Part shown: positions 1 through 8,082 of the stretch, piece by piece
How the letters are laid out: each line of letters starts with the position of its first letter
Position numbering within the stretch: the stretch's first letter is position 1
Source of the DNA: JACROF01 sp964533055
GTDB lineage: Bacteria; Patescibacteriota; Microgenomatia; Levybacterales; UBA12049
Length of the DNA stretch: 15,262 nucleotides
Assembly (NCBI GenBank): GCA_964533055.1
Contig: CAZHKZ010000018.1
Location: 1 to 15,262 of the forward strand
Direction: 5' to 3'
The notes under the pieces: model-generated
Seen by the model: the letters and a program-made list of their open reading frames with translations, nothing else
What the model was told of the DNA's origin: nothing
The model's database searches: none
Program-made: the position numbers and the translations under genes

Positions 1-9
1 TTTTTTCAT
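1..9 (-). CDS. Start of an unidentified leftward gene (partial)
   Basis: Only the first three codons (Met-Lys-Lys) are inside the window; the rest runs off the left edge, so the product cannot be named. The start is believable because the minus strand carries a near-perfect SD, AAGGAGGTG (bases 16-24), six bases before the ATG. This is the strongest ribosome site in the window. Upstream lie two long hairpins and a good promoter at 317-345, so the gene seems to have a leader of about 300 nt. That is long for this compact genome and hints at regulation in the leader. Confidence 0.55.
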
Positions 10-15
10 ATATTT

Positions 16-24
16 CACCTCCTT
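16..24 (-). promoter_or_regulatory. Strong Shine-Dalgarno of the left-edge gene
   Basis: AAGGAGGTG on the minus strand, six bases before the ATG at 9. It fits the canonical anti-SD and decides the start of the partial gene. Confidence 0.7.
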
Positions 25-58
25 CCTTGGTCAGTGATATCTAATAATGATAATTTCG

Positions 59-100
59 ACCTTCTCTTACTGTTCCTGAACCGATACAGTGAGAGAAGGT
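59..100 (-). promoter_or_regulatory. Long leader hairpin before the left-edge gene
   Basis: Bases 59-73 and 86-100 are inverted repeats over 15 positions with one difference, closing on a 12-base loop. No T-tract follows on the minus strand, so it is not a simple terminator. It lies between the terminator-like hairpin (113-151) and the SD at 16-24. It could be the second half of a switchable leader, a protein-binding site or an RNA-stabilising element; the sequence does not say which. Confidence 0.5.
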
Positions 101-112
101 TTCAAAACCACA

Positions 113-151
113 AAAAACCCCTTATATCCATCCAACTTTGGATACAAGGGG
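113..151 (-). terminator. Rho-independent terminator or attenuator, leftward
   Basis: On the minus strand, arms AACCCCTTGTATCCA and TGGATATAAGGGGTT form a 15-position stem with one mismatch around an 8-base loop. The T residues at the end of the stem continue as a T-tract (TTTTTTG). It lies between the RND gene's end and the left-edge gene, but downstream of the promoter at 317-345. So it could end RND transcription, or act as an attenuator inside the left-edge gene's own leader. Confidence 0.6.
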
Positions 152-316
152 TTCGTGTTGTCTATGTTAAAAAATAATACCGGGCAGGTAGTTATCATAA
201 AGGTTCCTTTAATTTGTCTGCACTTCTTGGATTGTTTGCCTGATATGTCAGGATGTAAGATGAGTCCGTGACATTTTGCTTCCGCTGTCGGTCAGCATTT
301 GTTTTACCTAAAAAAC

Positions 317-345
317 ATAGTAGCGGATGATCTGGGGTGAGTCAA
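317..345 (-). promoter_or_regulatory. Sigma-70-type promoter, leftward
   Basis: Minus-strand TTGACT (340-345) and TACTAT (317-322) are separated by exactly 17 bases, five of six matches for the -35 box and five of six for the -10 box. Predicted transcription starts near 310, giving a leader of about 300 nt before the ATG at 9. No reading frame starts close by except a possible 43-codon ORF at 198-67, which has only a weak AAAGGAA ribosome site and is not called as a gene. Confidence 0.6.
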
Positions 346-389
346 TGAGGACCAAAATAATCAAACTATGTCAAAAAAACGCTAAAAAT

Positions 390-3300
390 TTACGATTTTT
401 TTGCACGTTTCTTACGAAGCTTTGACGAGAACCAGGCATAATACACGACTGGAATAAAGAAGAGCATGATAGTCCCAGAGAAGGTTAGTCCTGCGATGAT
501 AGCGCCACCAAGTCCTCGCCAAAGTGGGTCTGAGATGGTGATAGGTATAAGACCCATGATCGCAGCAAGTGAAGTAAGAGCAATTGGCTCCAACCTACTT
601 GAGGCACCATCAACAATGCCATCAACAAAATCCATGCCAATTTTTTCATTGGCAGAGATCTTATCGATAATAAGGATAGAATTCTTTACCACGATTCCAA
701 AGAGTGCTAGGACTCCAATGAGCGCAGGGAATGAGAGAGGAGTCTGTGTTAGCGAGAAGATGATAAATACCCCGGAGATTGAGAGTGGAATTACAAGCAT
801 CACGATAACCGCTTTTCTAAATGATCCGAATTGAATTACCATCGTCACAATAATAAGTAGGAATGAGATAAGCATTGCTTGCAAGATGGAGTTGACTGAC
901 TTTTGATTTTCTTCATTTACCCCACCGGTTTTCCATGAATATCCATCTGGAAGTTTGAGATCGCTTTGCGCGAATTTCTCTAGATCTGCATTTAAGGTTG
1001 TAGTGGTAAAGCCTTTTTGCACACCAGCAGTTACGGAGATCGTCCTCTCGCCATCCTCGCGTGAAATAAGCGTAGGATTAGGTCTAAGTTCAAGTTTGCC
1101 AAGACTATTAAGAGGGATGCCTCCTCGTGCTGTTGCGATTGTTACGGATGATAGGTCCTGGATATTTTGAAGCCCTGAGCTAAGGCGGAGCGTTATATCT
1201 TGCTTTTCATTGTTGGTGATGTCTCCCGTATCAAGTTTTGCAGTATCAAGTGTAAAGCCTGTTGCAAACGTACGAAGCGAAAGTCCGATCTGCTCATTAG
1301 TTACACCGTACTGAGTCATGCTTGCCTGATTTGGTACGAACACTATTTTACTTGTGCCAGGCTTGATAGATTTGCTTACATCTGTTGTCCCCTTTTGTGT
1401 CTTAAGGTATGCAATGATTTTATCAGCTTGTTGATCAAGAACTGAGAGATCATCACCGAAGAGATTGATTTGAAGATCTGCTCCAGCTGGAGGTCCCGAT
1501 GTGCCCTCTGAAATGGTAACTTTACCGTTCGGGAAAGTTGCATATTCCTCACGGATATCTTGTGCTATATCTATCGAGGTCTTAGTCCTCTCTTTATCTA
1601 GTACCAGTGAGAAAGAGACTGCGTTGCTAGTACTTGCTGATGGGCCTCCAAATCCTCCACCTGATGCTTGTCCAATATCTGCAGTTACATAAGAGACACT
1701 GTCCATCTTTCTAAAGTTCTCGATAAATTCGTGTGCATATTTTTCAGAGACTTTTGCATTAGTTCCCGAAGGTAGTTCGAGATTAACACCAATTGATTCT
1801 GCATCACTTTGAGGGAAGAACTCATTCTTAACAAATCCGAATGGAACGAGTAAATAGGAGAAGATTGAGAAAAGGACTACCATAAGGATAGCCTCTCTTC
1901 TATTGTCTTTTGAGGTTAAGATCTTAAGAATAATTTTCTTATATCCATTGCTGATTTTGTCGAAACTGATAAGTCCGTTCTCAATAAAATATGGTGCTTT
2001 TCGTACTGATTCATGTTGTTTTTTTTGCTTAGCAATATACAGGCTTCCTTTTTCAACTAATCTACGTCTTGCTTGAACTGTTACAAAAAGGAATGCAGCT
2101 CCTGAAATAAGACCTAGGAACATAAGAGGACCTTTTGGAAGTATTGAGATAAATACTCCAAGAAGTATTACTACGAGAACAATTTTTAAGAATGTAGCAA
2201 TTCTACTTGGAAGTCCTGGTTTGAGCAGGAAGATCATCAGTGGAAGTGTGATCAACATCGCTACACCAAATGAGGCGATAAGCGTGCTTGATACAACGAC
2301 TGGAATTGATTTGATATATTCTCCAATTATTCCAGTCGAAATAAGTAGTGGTAAGAATGCAAAGACTGTTGTAAGTGTTGTTGTAAGGATGGCAACGATA
2401 AAGTCTCTCCAGACAAGAAGACCTGTCTCTAAAGGTGTAAATTTACCGCTTCTGAAATATGAAGTCATTGCTGAGATTACTACAATTGTATCGTCCACTA
2501 ATAGTCCAAGAGACAGAAGAAGCGAGAACATTGATAAGAAGTTAAGGGAAATTCCGCTACTTCCCATCACGGCAAAACTGATTAGAAATGTTAGGGGAAC
2601 TGCAAAGAGAGATACAATTGCTTGTCTTGCTCCTAAGAAGACAAAGAGTACGATAAAGACAAGGATGATAGTGAACATAAAGTCTCTTATAAGATGACTA
2701 AATTGCTCGTCGATATCTTCACCCGCATTGGAGATTGATGAGATGGTGAATTGTCCATCATATTTTTCAAGTTCTTCATCAACCTTCTTTTCAACTTCTT
2801 TTGATGCTTTGTTGATATCTGCAGTTCGTGTTTTGTAAACGCTAAAAGTGATTGATCTTTCAGCGCTTCTGTCTTTTGTTGCAAAGAATGATGGGAATTG
2901 ATTGGGCTTGGATTTTTCAGTAATAGTTGCAATTGACGAGAGTGGCAGTGATGATTCCCCTACCTTAACTTGGAGATTACGGACATCGTCTATCGAAGTT
3001 ACTGTCGGGTCGACGCTAAGTGAAAAAACAGATGATTTTGTTGTAACTTGCCCTGCTGGAAATGAGTTAAGTGCTGACTTAACGAGGCTTGAAAGCATTA
3101 TTGGATTGAGTCCATATGTCTGCATTTTTGTCTGATCCATTGCAACACTTATTTCCCTGTCTTCAAGTCCACCCGTAGTTACCTTATCAATAGATGACAG
3201 TGATTCAAGATCTGTCTGAAGTAATTTAGAGAATCTATTAAGACTAGCTACGTCCCCTTTTCCGATAAGTGCAAAAGTCCAGACTGGTTGATTTTCAAAA

Positions 3301-3740
3301 TCGATAGTTTGAACATTTGGCGCGATTGCGTCATCTGGTAGATCAACTTGATCAATTTCTGCTTGTACATCAGATCGTGCCTTGTCAGGATCTACTCCTG
3401 ATTCAAATTCAAGCTGAGATACGGAGATATTTTCACTTGAAGTAGAAGTTACCTTACTTAAGTTTTGAATACCATTAACACCATCTTCAATTGGAATAGT
3501 TACTAGACTCTCTACATCTTGAGGGTTGGCTCCAGGGAGCACAGTACTGACAATAACAAGTGGAATTTTGATTTCTGGAGAAAGTCTGCGAGGGAGATTT
3601 ACAAAACTAGCTCCACCAAGACCGATGATCGCAATAAGGAGTAGAATTAAAAGTCGAGGATTTGATAGATAACTTGCAATAAAGGAGTTCTTGAGCTTTT
3701 CAGGAAATTTGAGGTGATGTAAATAAGATGTTTCTTTCAT
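390..3740 (-). CDS. RND-family efflux permease (AcrB/HAE-like)
   Basis: This is a 1116-residue inner-membrane, proton-driven exporter of the resistance-nodulation-division superfamily. TM1 is near residues 29-49 and TM2-TM6 lie at about 351-505. TM4 holds the proton-relay pair Asp416-Asp417 (motif LGLLVDDTIVV), and Lys1019 in TM10 (GIVVKNSILII) completes the Asp-Asp-Lys relay of active pumps. Two large extracytoplasmic porter regions follow TM1 and TM7. The protein is longer than AcrB (about 1050) because the TM6-TM7 linker (about 506-615) carries two additional hydrophobic segments near 517-534 and 537-555. The ATG is fixed by an in-frame TAA two codons upstream; there is no SD. It starts 45 bases after the membrane-fusion gene and is probably cotranscribed from 5310-5338. 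No outer-membrane channel gene is nearby. The substrate is unknown. Confidence 0.93.
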   Translation of the reverse strand: MKETSYLHHLKFPEKLKNSFIASYLSNPRLLILLLIAIIGLGGASFVNLPRRLSPEIKIPLVIVSTVLPGANPQDVESLVTIPIEDGVNGIQNLSKVTSTSSENISVSQLEFESGVDPDKARSDVQAEIDQVDLPDDAIAPNVQTIDFENQPVWTFALIGKGDVASLNRFSKLLQTDLESLSSIDKVTTGGLEDREISVAMDQTKMQTYGLNPIMLSSLVKSALNSFPAGQVTTKSSVFSLSVDPTVTSIDDVRNLQVKVGESSLPLSSIATITEKSKPNQFPSFFATKDRSAERSITFSVYKTRTADINKASKEVEKKVDEELEKYDGQFTISSISNAGEDIDEQFSHLIRDFMFTIILVFIVLFVFLGARQAIVSLFAVPLTFLISFAVMGSSGISLNFLSMFSLLLSLGLLVDDTIVVISAMTSYFRSGKFTPLETGLLVWRDFIVAILTTTLTTVFAFLPLLISTGIIGEYIKSIPVVVSSTLIASFGVAMLITLPLMIFLLKPGLPSRIATFLKIVLVVILLGVFISILPKGPLMFLGLISGAAFLFVTVQARRRLVEKGSLYIAKQKKQHESVRKAPYFIENGLISFDKISNGYKKIILKILTSKDNRREAILMVVLFSIFSYLLVPFGFVKNEFFPQSDAESIGVNLELPSGTNAKVSEKYAHEFIENFRKMDSVSYVTADIGQASGGGFGGPSASTSNAVSFSLVLDKERTKTSIDIAQDIREEYATFPNGKVTISEGTSGPPAGADLQINLFGDDLSVLDQQADKIIAYLKTQKGTTDVSKSIKPGTSKIVFVPNQASMTQYGVTNEQIGLSLRTFATGFTLDTAKLDTGDITNNEKQDITLRLSSGLQNIQDLSSVTIATARGGIPLNSLGKLELRPNPTLISREDGERTISVTAGVQKGFTTTTLNADLEKFAQSDLKLPDGYSWKTGGVNEENQKSVNSILQAMLISFLLIIVTMVIQFGSFRKAVIVMLVIPLSISGVFIIFSLTQTPLSFPALIGVLALFGIVVKNSILIIDKISANEKIGMDFVDGIVDGASSRLEPIALTSLAAIMGLIPITISDPLWRGLGGAIIAGLTFSGTIMLFFIPVVYYAWFSSKLRKKRAKKS

Positions 3741-3785
3741 GGGTTATTTTAAGGAGATCAGCTACAAGCAAACAGTCATCAGGAG

Positions 3786-5246
3786 TTAGTTATTACTTAT
3801 TGCTACAGAGTCTCCAGCAACTACATTTCTATCTACGATGACTTGGTCACCATTTTTAAGACCTGAGGTAATTTCTACATACTGTCCGTAAAGCTGTCCT
3901 ACAATTACTTTTCGAGCTACAGCTTTTCCATTCTCTACTACATATACTGTCGCCTCGTTTTGAGATTCATATACTGTATCGATTGGTACAAATGGAATGA
4001 CACTATTTGTACTTGCGTATCCGACTGGAACTTCAATTGGAAGATACTGCTGATCGGTAATTGTTTTCGCAATTTCCTCAGGAAGACTATAGATAATTGA
4101 GTAGAGCTGACCGTCAGTTGCGACTGATGAAACATATGTTGGAGTTACTGCAATTTTTTTATCATTAATAGTAAAGACACTCGCTTCAACTCTTGAGATT
4201 GATTGCGCAATTTCTCTTGGAGCTCTAAGAATCGCTGTTGCATTCACTGTTGTATTTGAAAGTGTTGCGATTACATCACCAGGTGAGACATCTTGTCCAA
4301 CCTGAACATAGACTCTTTCAACTATTCCAGCAAAGGGGGCTGATGGGCGCATATTGCCCTCCTGAACGAGTGCTAAGTTGTATTGAATTTTACTAACTTC
4401 TTTATTAAGATTTAGGGCTTTTTCTTGGAGATCAAGCTGTTTAAGAGTAATATCTTTGGAAAGATTGGAAAGAGTGGTTGGTGGATTGTCCGTATTGGTA
4501 CTGTACTCAATATTACGCACACCACTTCTTAGTTGATTTACTCCGGATTGAAGTTGTGCTTTCTGAGATCGTAGGGTTGGCAAATTTGTATTTGTTGGAT
4601 CAGACTGTTCGAGCTGAGTAATCTGATCATTCAGAGTTGTCAAAAGACTTTCATTAAGTGAGAGAAGATCTTTCGTTTCGCCAAGTGATTTGCTTGAAAT
4701 ATCTCGGAGTTGATTGGTATTCTCAGCAGAAGCCGTTGCAATGCTTCTTTGCTTACTAATTAGATCTTTCTGAGTATCATAGGTCTCTTTAATATTCCTA
4801 AGTTGAACTCCTGCAAGTTGAGCTTGAAGAGCTGGCGCGCTACCTCCTTGATAGTTAGATGAAAGTGAAACAAGCGTTTGGCCTTGTCGAACACTCTGTC
4901 CATCAACTACATTTACTGCCTGAACAATACCGCCTGACTGAGCAACAATCTTAATAACTCCCTTACTCTCAACTTGTGCTGAAAGAGTTACTGTTGGAGT
5001 CTTGCCGATTCCATAGGTAGCAACACTTTTTACTATTGTTGGAGCTTTAATATCTTTTTTAGATAGGCCTGAGATAACGGAACCTAGAATGAGTATCAGA
5101 AGAAATGCTCCAAGCGTGATGAAGAAACTGGTAAAAGGCCTTCTTTGAATAGAAGATGTTGTCTTTTTGTAGCGTTTACTACTGGTGACTTGTGACATTT
5201 TTTCTCGCAAAGAGAAATTTCTAATACGTGAGGTAAATTTGTTCAT
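3786..5246 (-). CDS. RND-type membrane fusion (adaptor) protein, HlyD/AcrA family
   Basis: This 486-residue protein is the periplasmic-type adaptor partner of the RND permease encoded next. It has a basic cytoplasmic N-terminus and one membrane anchor at about 37-61. A split lipoyl/barrel-sandwich domain follows: first half about 92-130 (GGIVQAVNVVDGQSVRQGQ), second half about 302-330 (PFAGIVERVYVQVGQDVSPG). Between them, about 135-295, is a long Gln/Leu/Ser-rich region that looks like a coiled-coil hairpin. Beta-barrel and membrane-proximal domains follow from about 335 to the end. It is anchored by a transmembrane helix, not a lipoprotein Cys. There is no SD before the ATG, but a near-consensus promoter lies 60 bases upstream. 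The substrate cannot be told from sequence. Confidence 0.92.
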   Translation of the reverse strand: MNKFTSRIRNFSLREKMSQVTSSKRYKKTTSSIQRRPFTSFFITLGAFLLILILGSVISGLSKKDIKAPTIVKSVATYGIGKTPTVTLSAQVESKGVIKIVAQSGGIVQAVNVVDGQSVRQGQTLVSLSSNYQGGSAPALQAQLAGVQLRNIKETYDTQKDLISKQRSIATASAENTNQLRDISSKSLGETKDLLSLNESLLTTLNDQITQLEQSDPTNTNLPTLRSQKAQLQSGVNQLRSGVRNIEYSTNTDNPPTTLSNLSKDITLKQLDLQEKALNLNKEVSKIQYNLALVQEGNMRPSAPFAGIVERVYVQVGQDVSPGDVIATLSNTTVNATAILRAPREIAQSISRVEASVFTINDKKIAVTPTYVSSVATDGQLYSIIYSLPEEIAKTITDQQYLPIEVPVGYASTNSVIPFVPIDTVYESQNEATVYVVENGKAVARKVIVGQLYGQYVEITSGLKNGDQVIVDRNVVAGDSVAISNN

Positions 5247-5309
5247 AAAAATGAACTACAGGCAGAGAATAGAGGATGAGGCAGCGTCCTTTAAACGTAG
5301 TATTGAGTG

Positions 5310-5338
5310 ATTATAGTATCTGTGTGGCTAATTGTCAA
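5310..5338 (-). promoter_or_regulatory. Consensus promoter of the efflux operon
   Basis: On the minus strand, a perfect TTGACA (5333-5338) and a perfect TATAAT (5310-5315) are 17 bases apart. The predicted start is near 5303, about 57 nt before the adaptor ATG. It lies in the 109-base gap after uppP, so the efflux pair is probably its own transcription unit and strongly expressed unless a regulator intervenes. I see no convincing operator palindrome over it. Confidence 0.8.
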
Positions 5339-5355
5339 ATACTTTTATATACTAA

Positions 5356-6129
5356 CTATATCCTAACAATGAGGAGAAAATAAACGACTGCTAAAATTAT
5401 CCTATAGATGCCAAAAGGAATAAACGTATTAGTCTGGATAATTCGTAATAAGAAGCGAATTGAAAGCAACGCTACGGTGCATGAGATAACAAGACCCACT
5501 CCAAGAAGCATTAATTCAGATCCCGTTGTGCTGATATCTGACTTGTAGAGGTCATACAGAGTTGCCGCAAGCATAGTTGGAATTGCAAGGAGAAAGGAGA
5601 ATTCTACTGCTGCTTTTCTCTGTCCGCCAACGAGCATTCCACCAACAATTGTGGCTGCAGCACGAGAAACTCCAGGTATGACAGCTATTGATTGGAAGAG
5701 GCCAATGATGAATGCTTGCTTATAGCTAACATCCTCAATTTTTTCAAAGCCTTCACTGCTTCTTTTTGTCTTTTCAATAACAATCAAGATAATTCCTCCG
5801 AGAAAAAGTGAAACTAAAGTGACCATTGGGTTTTCAAGAAGAACATCTTTGATAAGCGGGTATATTAACTTACCAATGATTGCTGTAGGCAGAAAGGCTA
5901 CAAATAGTTTTGGCCACAGGTCTTTTCTCTCAAGGAGTTTTCGCCAATAGAGAAGAGCGACAGCACTTATTGCGCCAAGCTGAATGATAATCTCAAAGTT
6001 TTTGACAAATTCATTGCTACTTATGCCTAGAAGATTTGAGACAAGGATCATATGTCCAGTAGACGAAATAGGGAGAAATTCTGTAATCCCTTCAACTATC
6101 GAAAGCAAGACTGCGTGTGAGAGTTCCAT
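5356..6129 (-). CDS. uppP: Undecaprenyl-diphosphate phosphatase UppP (BacA)
   Basis: This integral membrane enzyme dephosphorylates undecaprenyl diphosphate, recycling the lipid carrier for peptidoglycan and other wall polymers; overexpression gives bacitracin resistance in known bacteria. The 257-residue length is typical of the family. The first signature, EGITEFLPISSTGHM (residues 13-27), contains the paired glutamates Glu13 and Glu17 and His26. The second, PGVSRAAAT (152-160), carries the catalytic Arg156. Several hydrophobic helices fill the remainder. The ATG is preceded by TATAAT six bases upstream and no SD, so the mRNA is probably leaderless. It stands alone between the phosphatase-family gene and the efflux promoter. 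Confidence 0.96.
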   Translation of the reverse strand: MELSHAVLLSIVEGITEFLPISSTGHMILVSNLLGISSNEFVKNFEIIIQLGAISAVALLYWRKLLERKDLWPKLFVAFLPTAIIGKLIYPLIKDVLLENPMVTLVSLFLGGIILIVIEKTKRSSEGFEKIEDVSYKQAFIIGLFQSIAVIPGVSRAAATIVGGMLVGGQRKAAVEFSFLLAIPTMLAATLYDLYKSDISTTGSELMLLGVGLVISCTVALLSIRFLLRIIQTNTFIPFGIYRIILAVVYFLLIVRI

Positions 6130-6135
6130 GGGTTA

Positions 6136-6163
6136 ATTATACAGGATTGTGGTCTTTAGTCAT
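6136..6163 (-). promoter_or_regulatory. uppP promoter giving a leaderless mRNA
   Basis: Minus-strand ATGACT (6158-6163), 16-base spacer, then TATAAT (6136-6141). Only TAACCC separates the -10 box from the uppP ATG, so transcription should begin at or within a base of the start codon. Confidence 0.6.
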
Positions 6164-6195
6164 TAGAACTTAGTCCAATGTCCAAAGATCTATGT

Positions 6196-7038
6196 CTAGA
6201 GACTAAAAGTCGTCATGAGGCCTACGTGATCTGATAGGTAAAGTTCTTCTTTATTGATGGTGATTGGATTCTCGAGAACGTGTTTTTGATTTGCTGGCTT
6301 GAGTGCCTCTTTCTTTGAGCTGTAGAAGATGTAGTCTAATCTTTCTGGTTCAGCAGACTCAGGGATAAAAGCTTTGTGATATGTGGGACTTTGGAATTTA
6401 GCAAATGAGTCAATTACTCCTGCATCCTTTACAAAATTTCGATAGAGATTGGTCCTTTTTGGGATATTGAAGTCTCCAGTGATGATCACATTCATGTCTG
6501 TCTTGATTAGAGTCTGGACGATACTTGCAGTTTGGTCTAATTGTGACTGGATCAGGCCACTAAATTTATTCTTCTCACTCCAGACATTTTCTATCCAAGG
6601 ATAATCAGAATTTTGTATGAGATGCGTCGTCAGGATCCATAGCGGTAAGTCCTTAATTTTGGTTAATAGAACACCTTTACGAGTTAGTTGGCCAGTAATC
6701 GCTTTATTGGTGTAATTCCCTCTATCTTTAAAGTCTATATACTCAATTTTTTCTAAAGGGATCTTCGAAAAAACGACGATACCACCTCTTGGGCCAAAGA
6801 ACATTCTTTGATACCCAACATAAGGATAGTCCTTGAGAAGTTTTTTGAGATGTCTGAAAGTGTGAAAAAGGTAGACCTCTTGAAGTGTAATAATGTCTGG
6901 ATCCAATCTCAAGAATTCTTGTGCAATAAAATCAAATCTTTTACGGACACTATTTCTCATGAAAGAGCGTACAACTCTCTTAGGGTGAAAAGGCGCACCA
7001 AACATATTGAGAGAAAGGACTGAGAGAGTTGTTTTCAT
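6196..7038 (-). CDS. Endonuclease/exonuclease/phosphatase-family hydrolase
   Basis: This 280-residue protein is a complete member of the metal-dependent DNase I-like superfamily, which includes nucleases, sphingomyelinases and inositol phosphatases. Catalytic landmarks appear in the expected order: Asn11 (LSLNMF), Glu54 (TLQEV), GGIVVFSK near 85-92, His139 (LTTHL), Asp189/Asn191 (TGDFN), Asp235 (RLDYIF) and Asp270-His271 (SDH). There is no obvious signal peptide, so it is probably cytoplasmic or released by another route. The substrate cannot be assigned: the superfamily acts on DNA, phospholipids and phosphoinositides. There is no SD; a TACAAT box ends nine bases before the ATG. The start codon overlaps that of the divergent carboxypeptidase. 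Confidence 0.9.
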   Translation of the reverse strand: MKTTLSVLSLNMFGAPFHPKRVVRSFMRNSVRKRFDFIAQEFLRLDPDIITLQEVYLFHTFRHLKKLLKDYPYVGYQRMFFGPRGGIVVFSKIPLEKIEYIDFKDRGNYTNKAITGQLTRKGVLLTKIKDLPLWILTTHLIQNSDYPWIENVWSEKNKFSGLIQSQLDQTASIVQTLIKTDMNVIITGDFNIPKRTNLYRNFVKDAGVIDSFAKFQSPTYHKAFIPESAEPERLDYIFYSSKKEALKPANQKHVLENPITINKEELYLSDHVGLMTTFSL

Positions 7039-8038
7039 GGCTACGCTATTGTATCAGATGTTAAAATACGGGAACGTGAAGCACCTCATTCAATATTTCT
7101 TAATTATAGCTCTTATTACCTCTCTGGGCGTCCTGTCATACTGGGTATTTGTCCCAGATAAGTCTGAGGCGAGTCTTTTCGAGTCCCCTATCCCATCATT
7201 TTTAACTATCCCACAGAATTCACAGATTAAATTGTTAGATTTTTGGATACCCTTCCTGTCTTCCTCATCGTCTCCAAATGATCCACCAACGCACACAGCC
7301 AAGTCAGTTCTCGTCTACGATCTGACTGAGAAAAAAGTACTCTATGAGCTGTATGCAAAAAAGAGGATGCCCATGGCCTCACTCACGAAGATTATGACGG
7401 CGATCATTGCGATTGAGAATCCCAAAGCTGATGATAACTATTTGGTACGAGGATCTGATCTTGTGGGTGAGGATAGTATGGGGCTCTTGGCAGGGGAAAA
7501 GTTGTCACTTGAAGAACTTTTGTATGGACTGATGCTGCCATCAGGTAATGATGCAGCTGAGGTGCTGGCTAATAACTATATATTTGGTAGAGAAAAATTT
7601 GTAGAGGCGATGAATAATAAAGCGAAAGCGTTAGGACTGACTGATACAAATTTTAGTAATCCATCAGGCCTTCAAGGAGATGGAGATCAATATACTACTG
7701 CTTATGATTTGTTGGTCATAACTCGTTATGCGCTTGAGAATTTTCCACTCTTGAAAAGAATTGTGAGTACCTATGAGCATGAGATCTCTGCAACCCCTAC
7801 GCATCAGTATTATCATCTTTATAATGAAACAAATCTTCTGACTACCTATCCTGGGGTGAAAGGTGTGAAGACCGGATATACACCTGAGGCTGGAATGTGT
7901 CTTGTGACATATCTTGAATACAAAGATCATAAGATCATCGCAATTCTTCTTAATAGTGAAAACAGGCGTGAAGAGATGAGGAACTTTTTGAATTATTCAC
8001 TGACGAGTCTTGGCATTTCTCCCCCAGCGCAAAAGTAA
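7037..8038 (+). CDS. Serine D-Ala-D-Ala carboxypeptidase (peptidase S11)
   Basis: This penicillin-binding-protein-family enzyme trims the terminal D-Ala from peptidoglycan stem peptides outside the membrane. From the ATG at 7037 it has 333 residues. An N-terminal hydrophobic anchor or uncleaved signal (about 18-38) is followed by a Ser/Pro-rich linker. The three active-site motifs follow: Ser115-x-x-Lys118 (ASLTKIM), Ser169-Gly-Asn171 (PSGNDAAE) and Lys278-Thr-Gly280 (GVKTGYTPEAG). It lacks the C-terminal beta domain of E. coli PBP5. The start is uncertain: a TTG at 7007 extends the frame but lies inside the divergent gene, and the ATG at 7058 has a possible -10 (TATTGT, 7047-7052) just before it. 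No SD supports any choice. Confidence 0.93.
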   Translation: MATLLYQMLKYGNVKHLIQYFLIIALITSLGVLSYWVFVPDKSEASLFESPIPSFLTIPQNSQIKLLDFWIPFLSSSSSPNDPPTHTAKSVLVYDLTEKKVLYELYAKKRMPMASLTKIMTAIIAIENPKADDNYLVRGSDLVGEDSMGLLAGEKLSLEELLYGLMLPSGNDAAEVLANNYIFGREKFVEAMNNKAKALGLTDTNFSNPSGLQGDGDQYTTAYDLLVITRYALENFPLLKRIVSTYEHEISATPTHQYYHLYNETNLLTTYPGVKGVKTGYTPEAGMCLVTYLEYKDHKIIAILLNSENRREEMRNFLNYSLTSLGISPPAQK

Positions 8039-8041
8039 AGT

Positions 8042-8075
8042 GAGGGATGGTAGGTCGTGTGACCGACCACCCCTC
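8042..8075. terminator. Hairpin between converging genes, possible bidirectional terminator
   Basis: GAGGG (8042-8046) pairs with CCCTC (8071-8075), and GGTCG (8053-8057) pairs with CGACC (8064-8068), with small internal bulges and a six-base loop. It sits in the 44-base gap between the stops of the carboxypeptidase and pyrE. T-tracts are weak on both sides, so termination is plausible but not certain. Confidence 0.45.
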
Positions 8076-8082
8076 GGAAGAT

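Noticed and set aside
67..198. 43-codon minus-strand ORF in the leader, a possible leader peptide
   Set aside because: Its ribosome site is weak (AAAGGAA) and its coding content is unremarkable; kept only as a note in the leader finding.
89..271. 60-codon plus-strand reading frame
   Set aside because: It runs through the leader hairpin and terminator of the left-edge gene, has no SD and reads as chance sequence.
2221..2697. 158-codon plus-strand reading frame opposite the RND gene
   Set aside because: It is antisense to a long, clearly conserved membrane-protein region and its Ile/Thr/Ser-rich product resembles no protein family I know.
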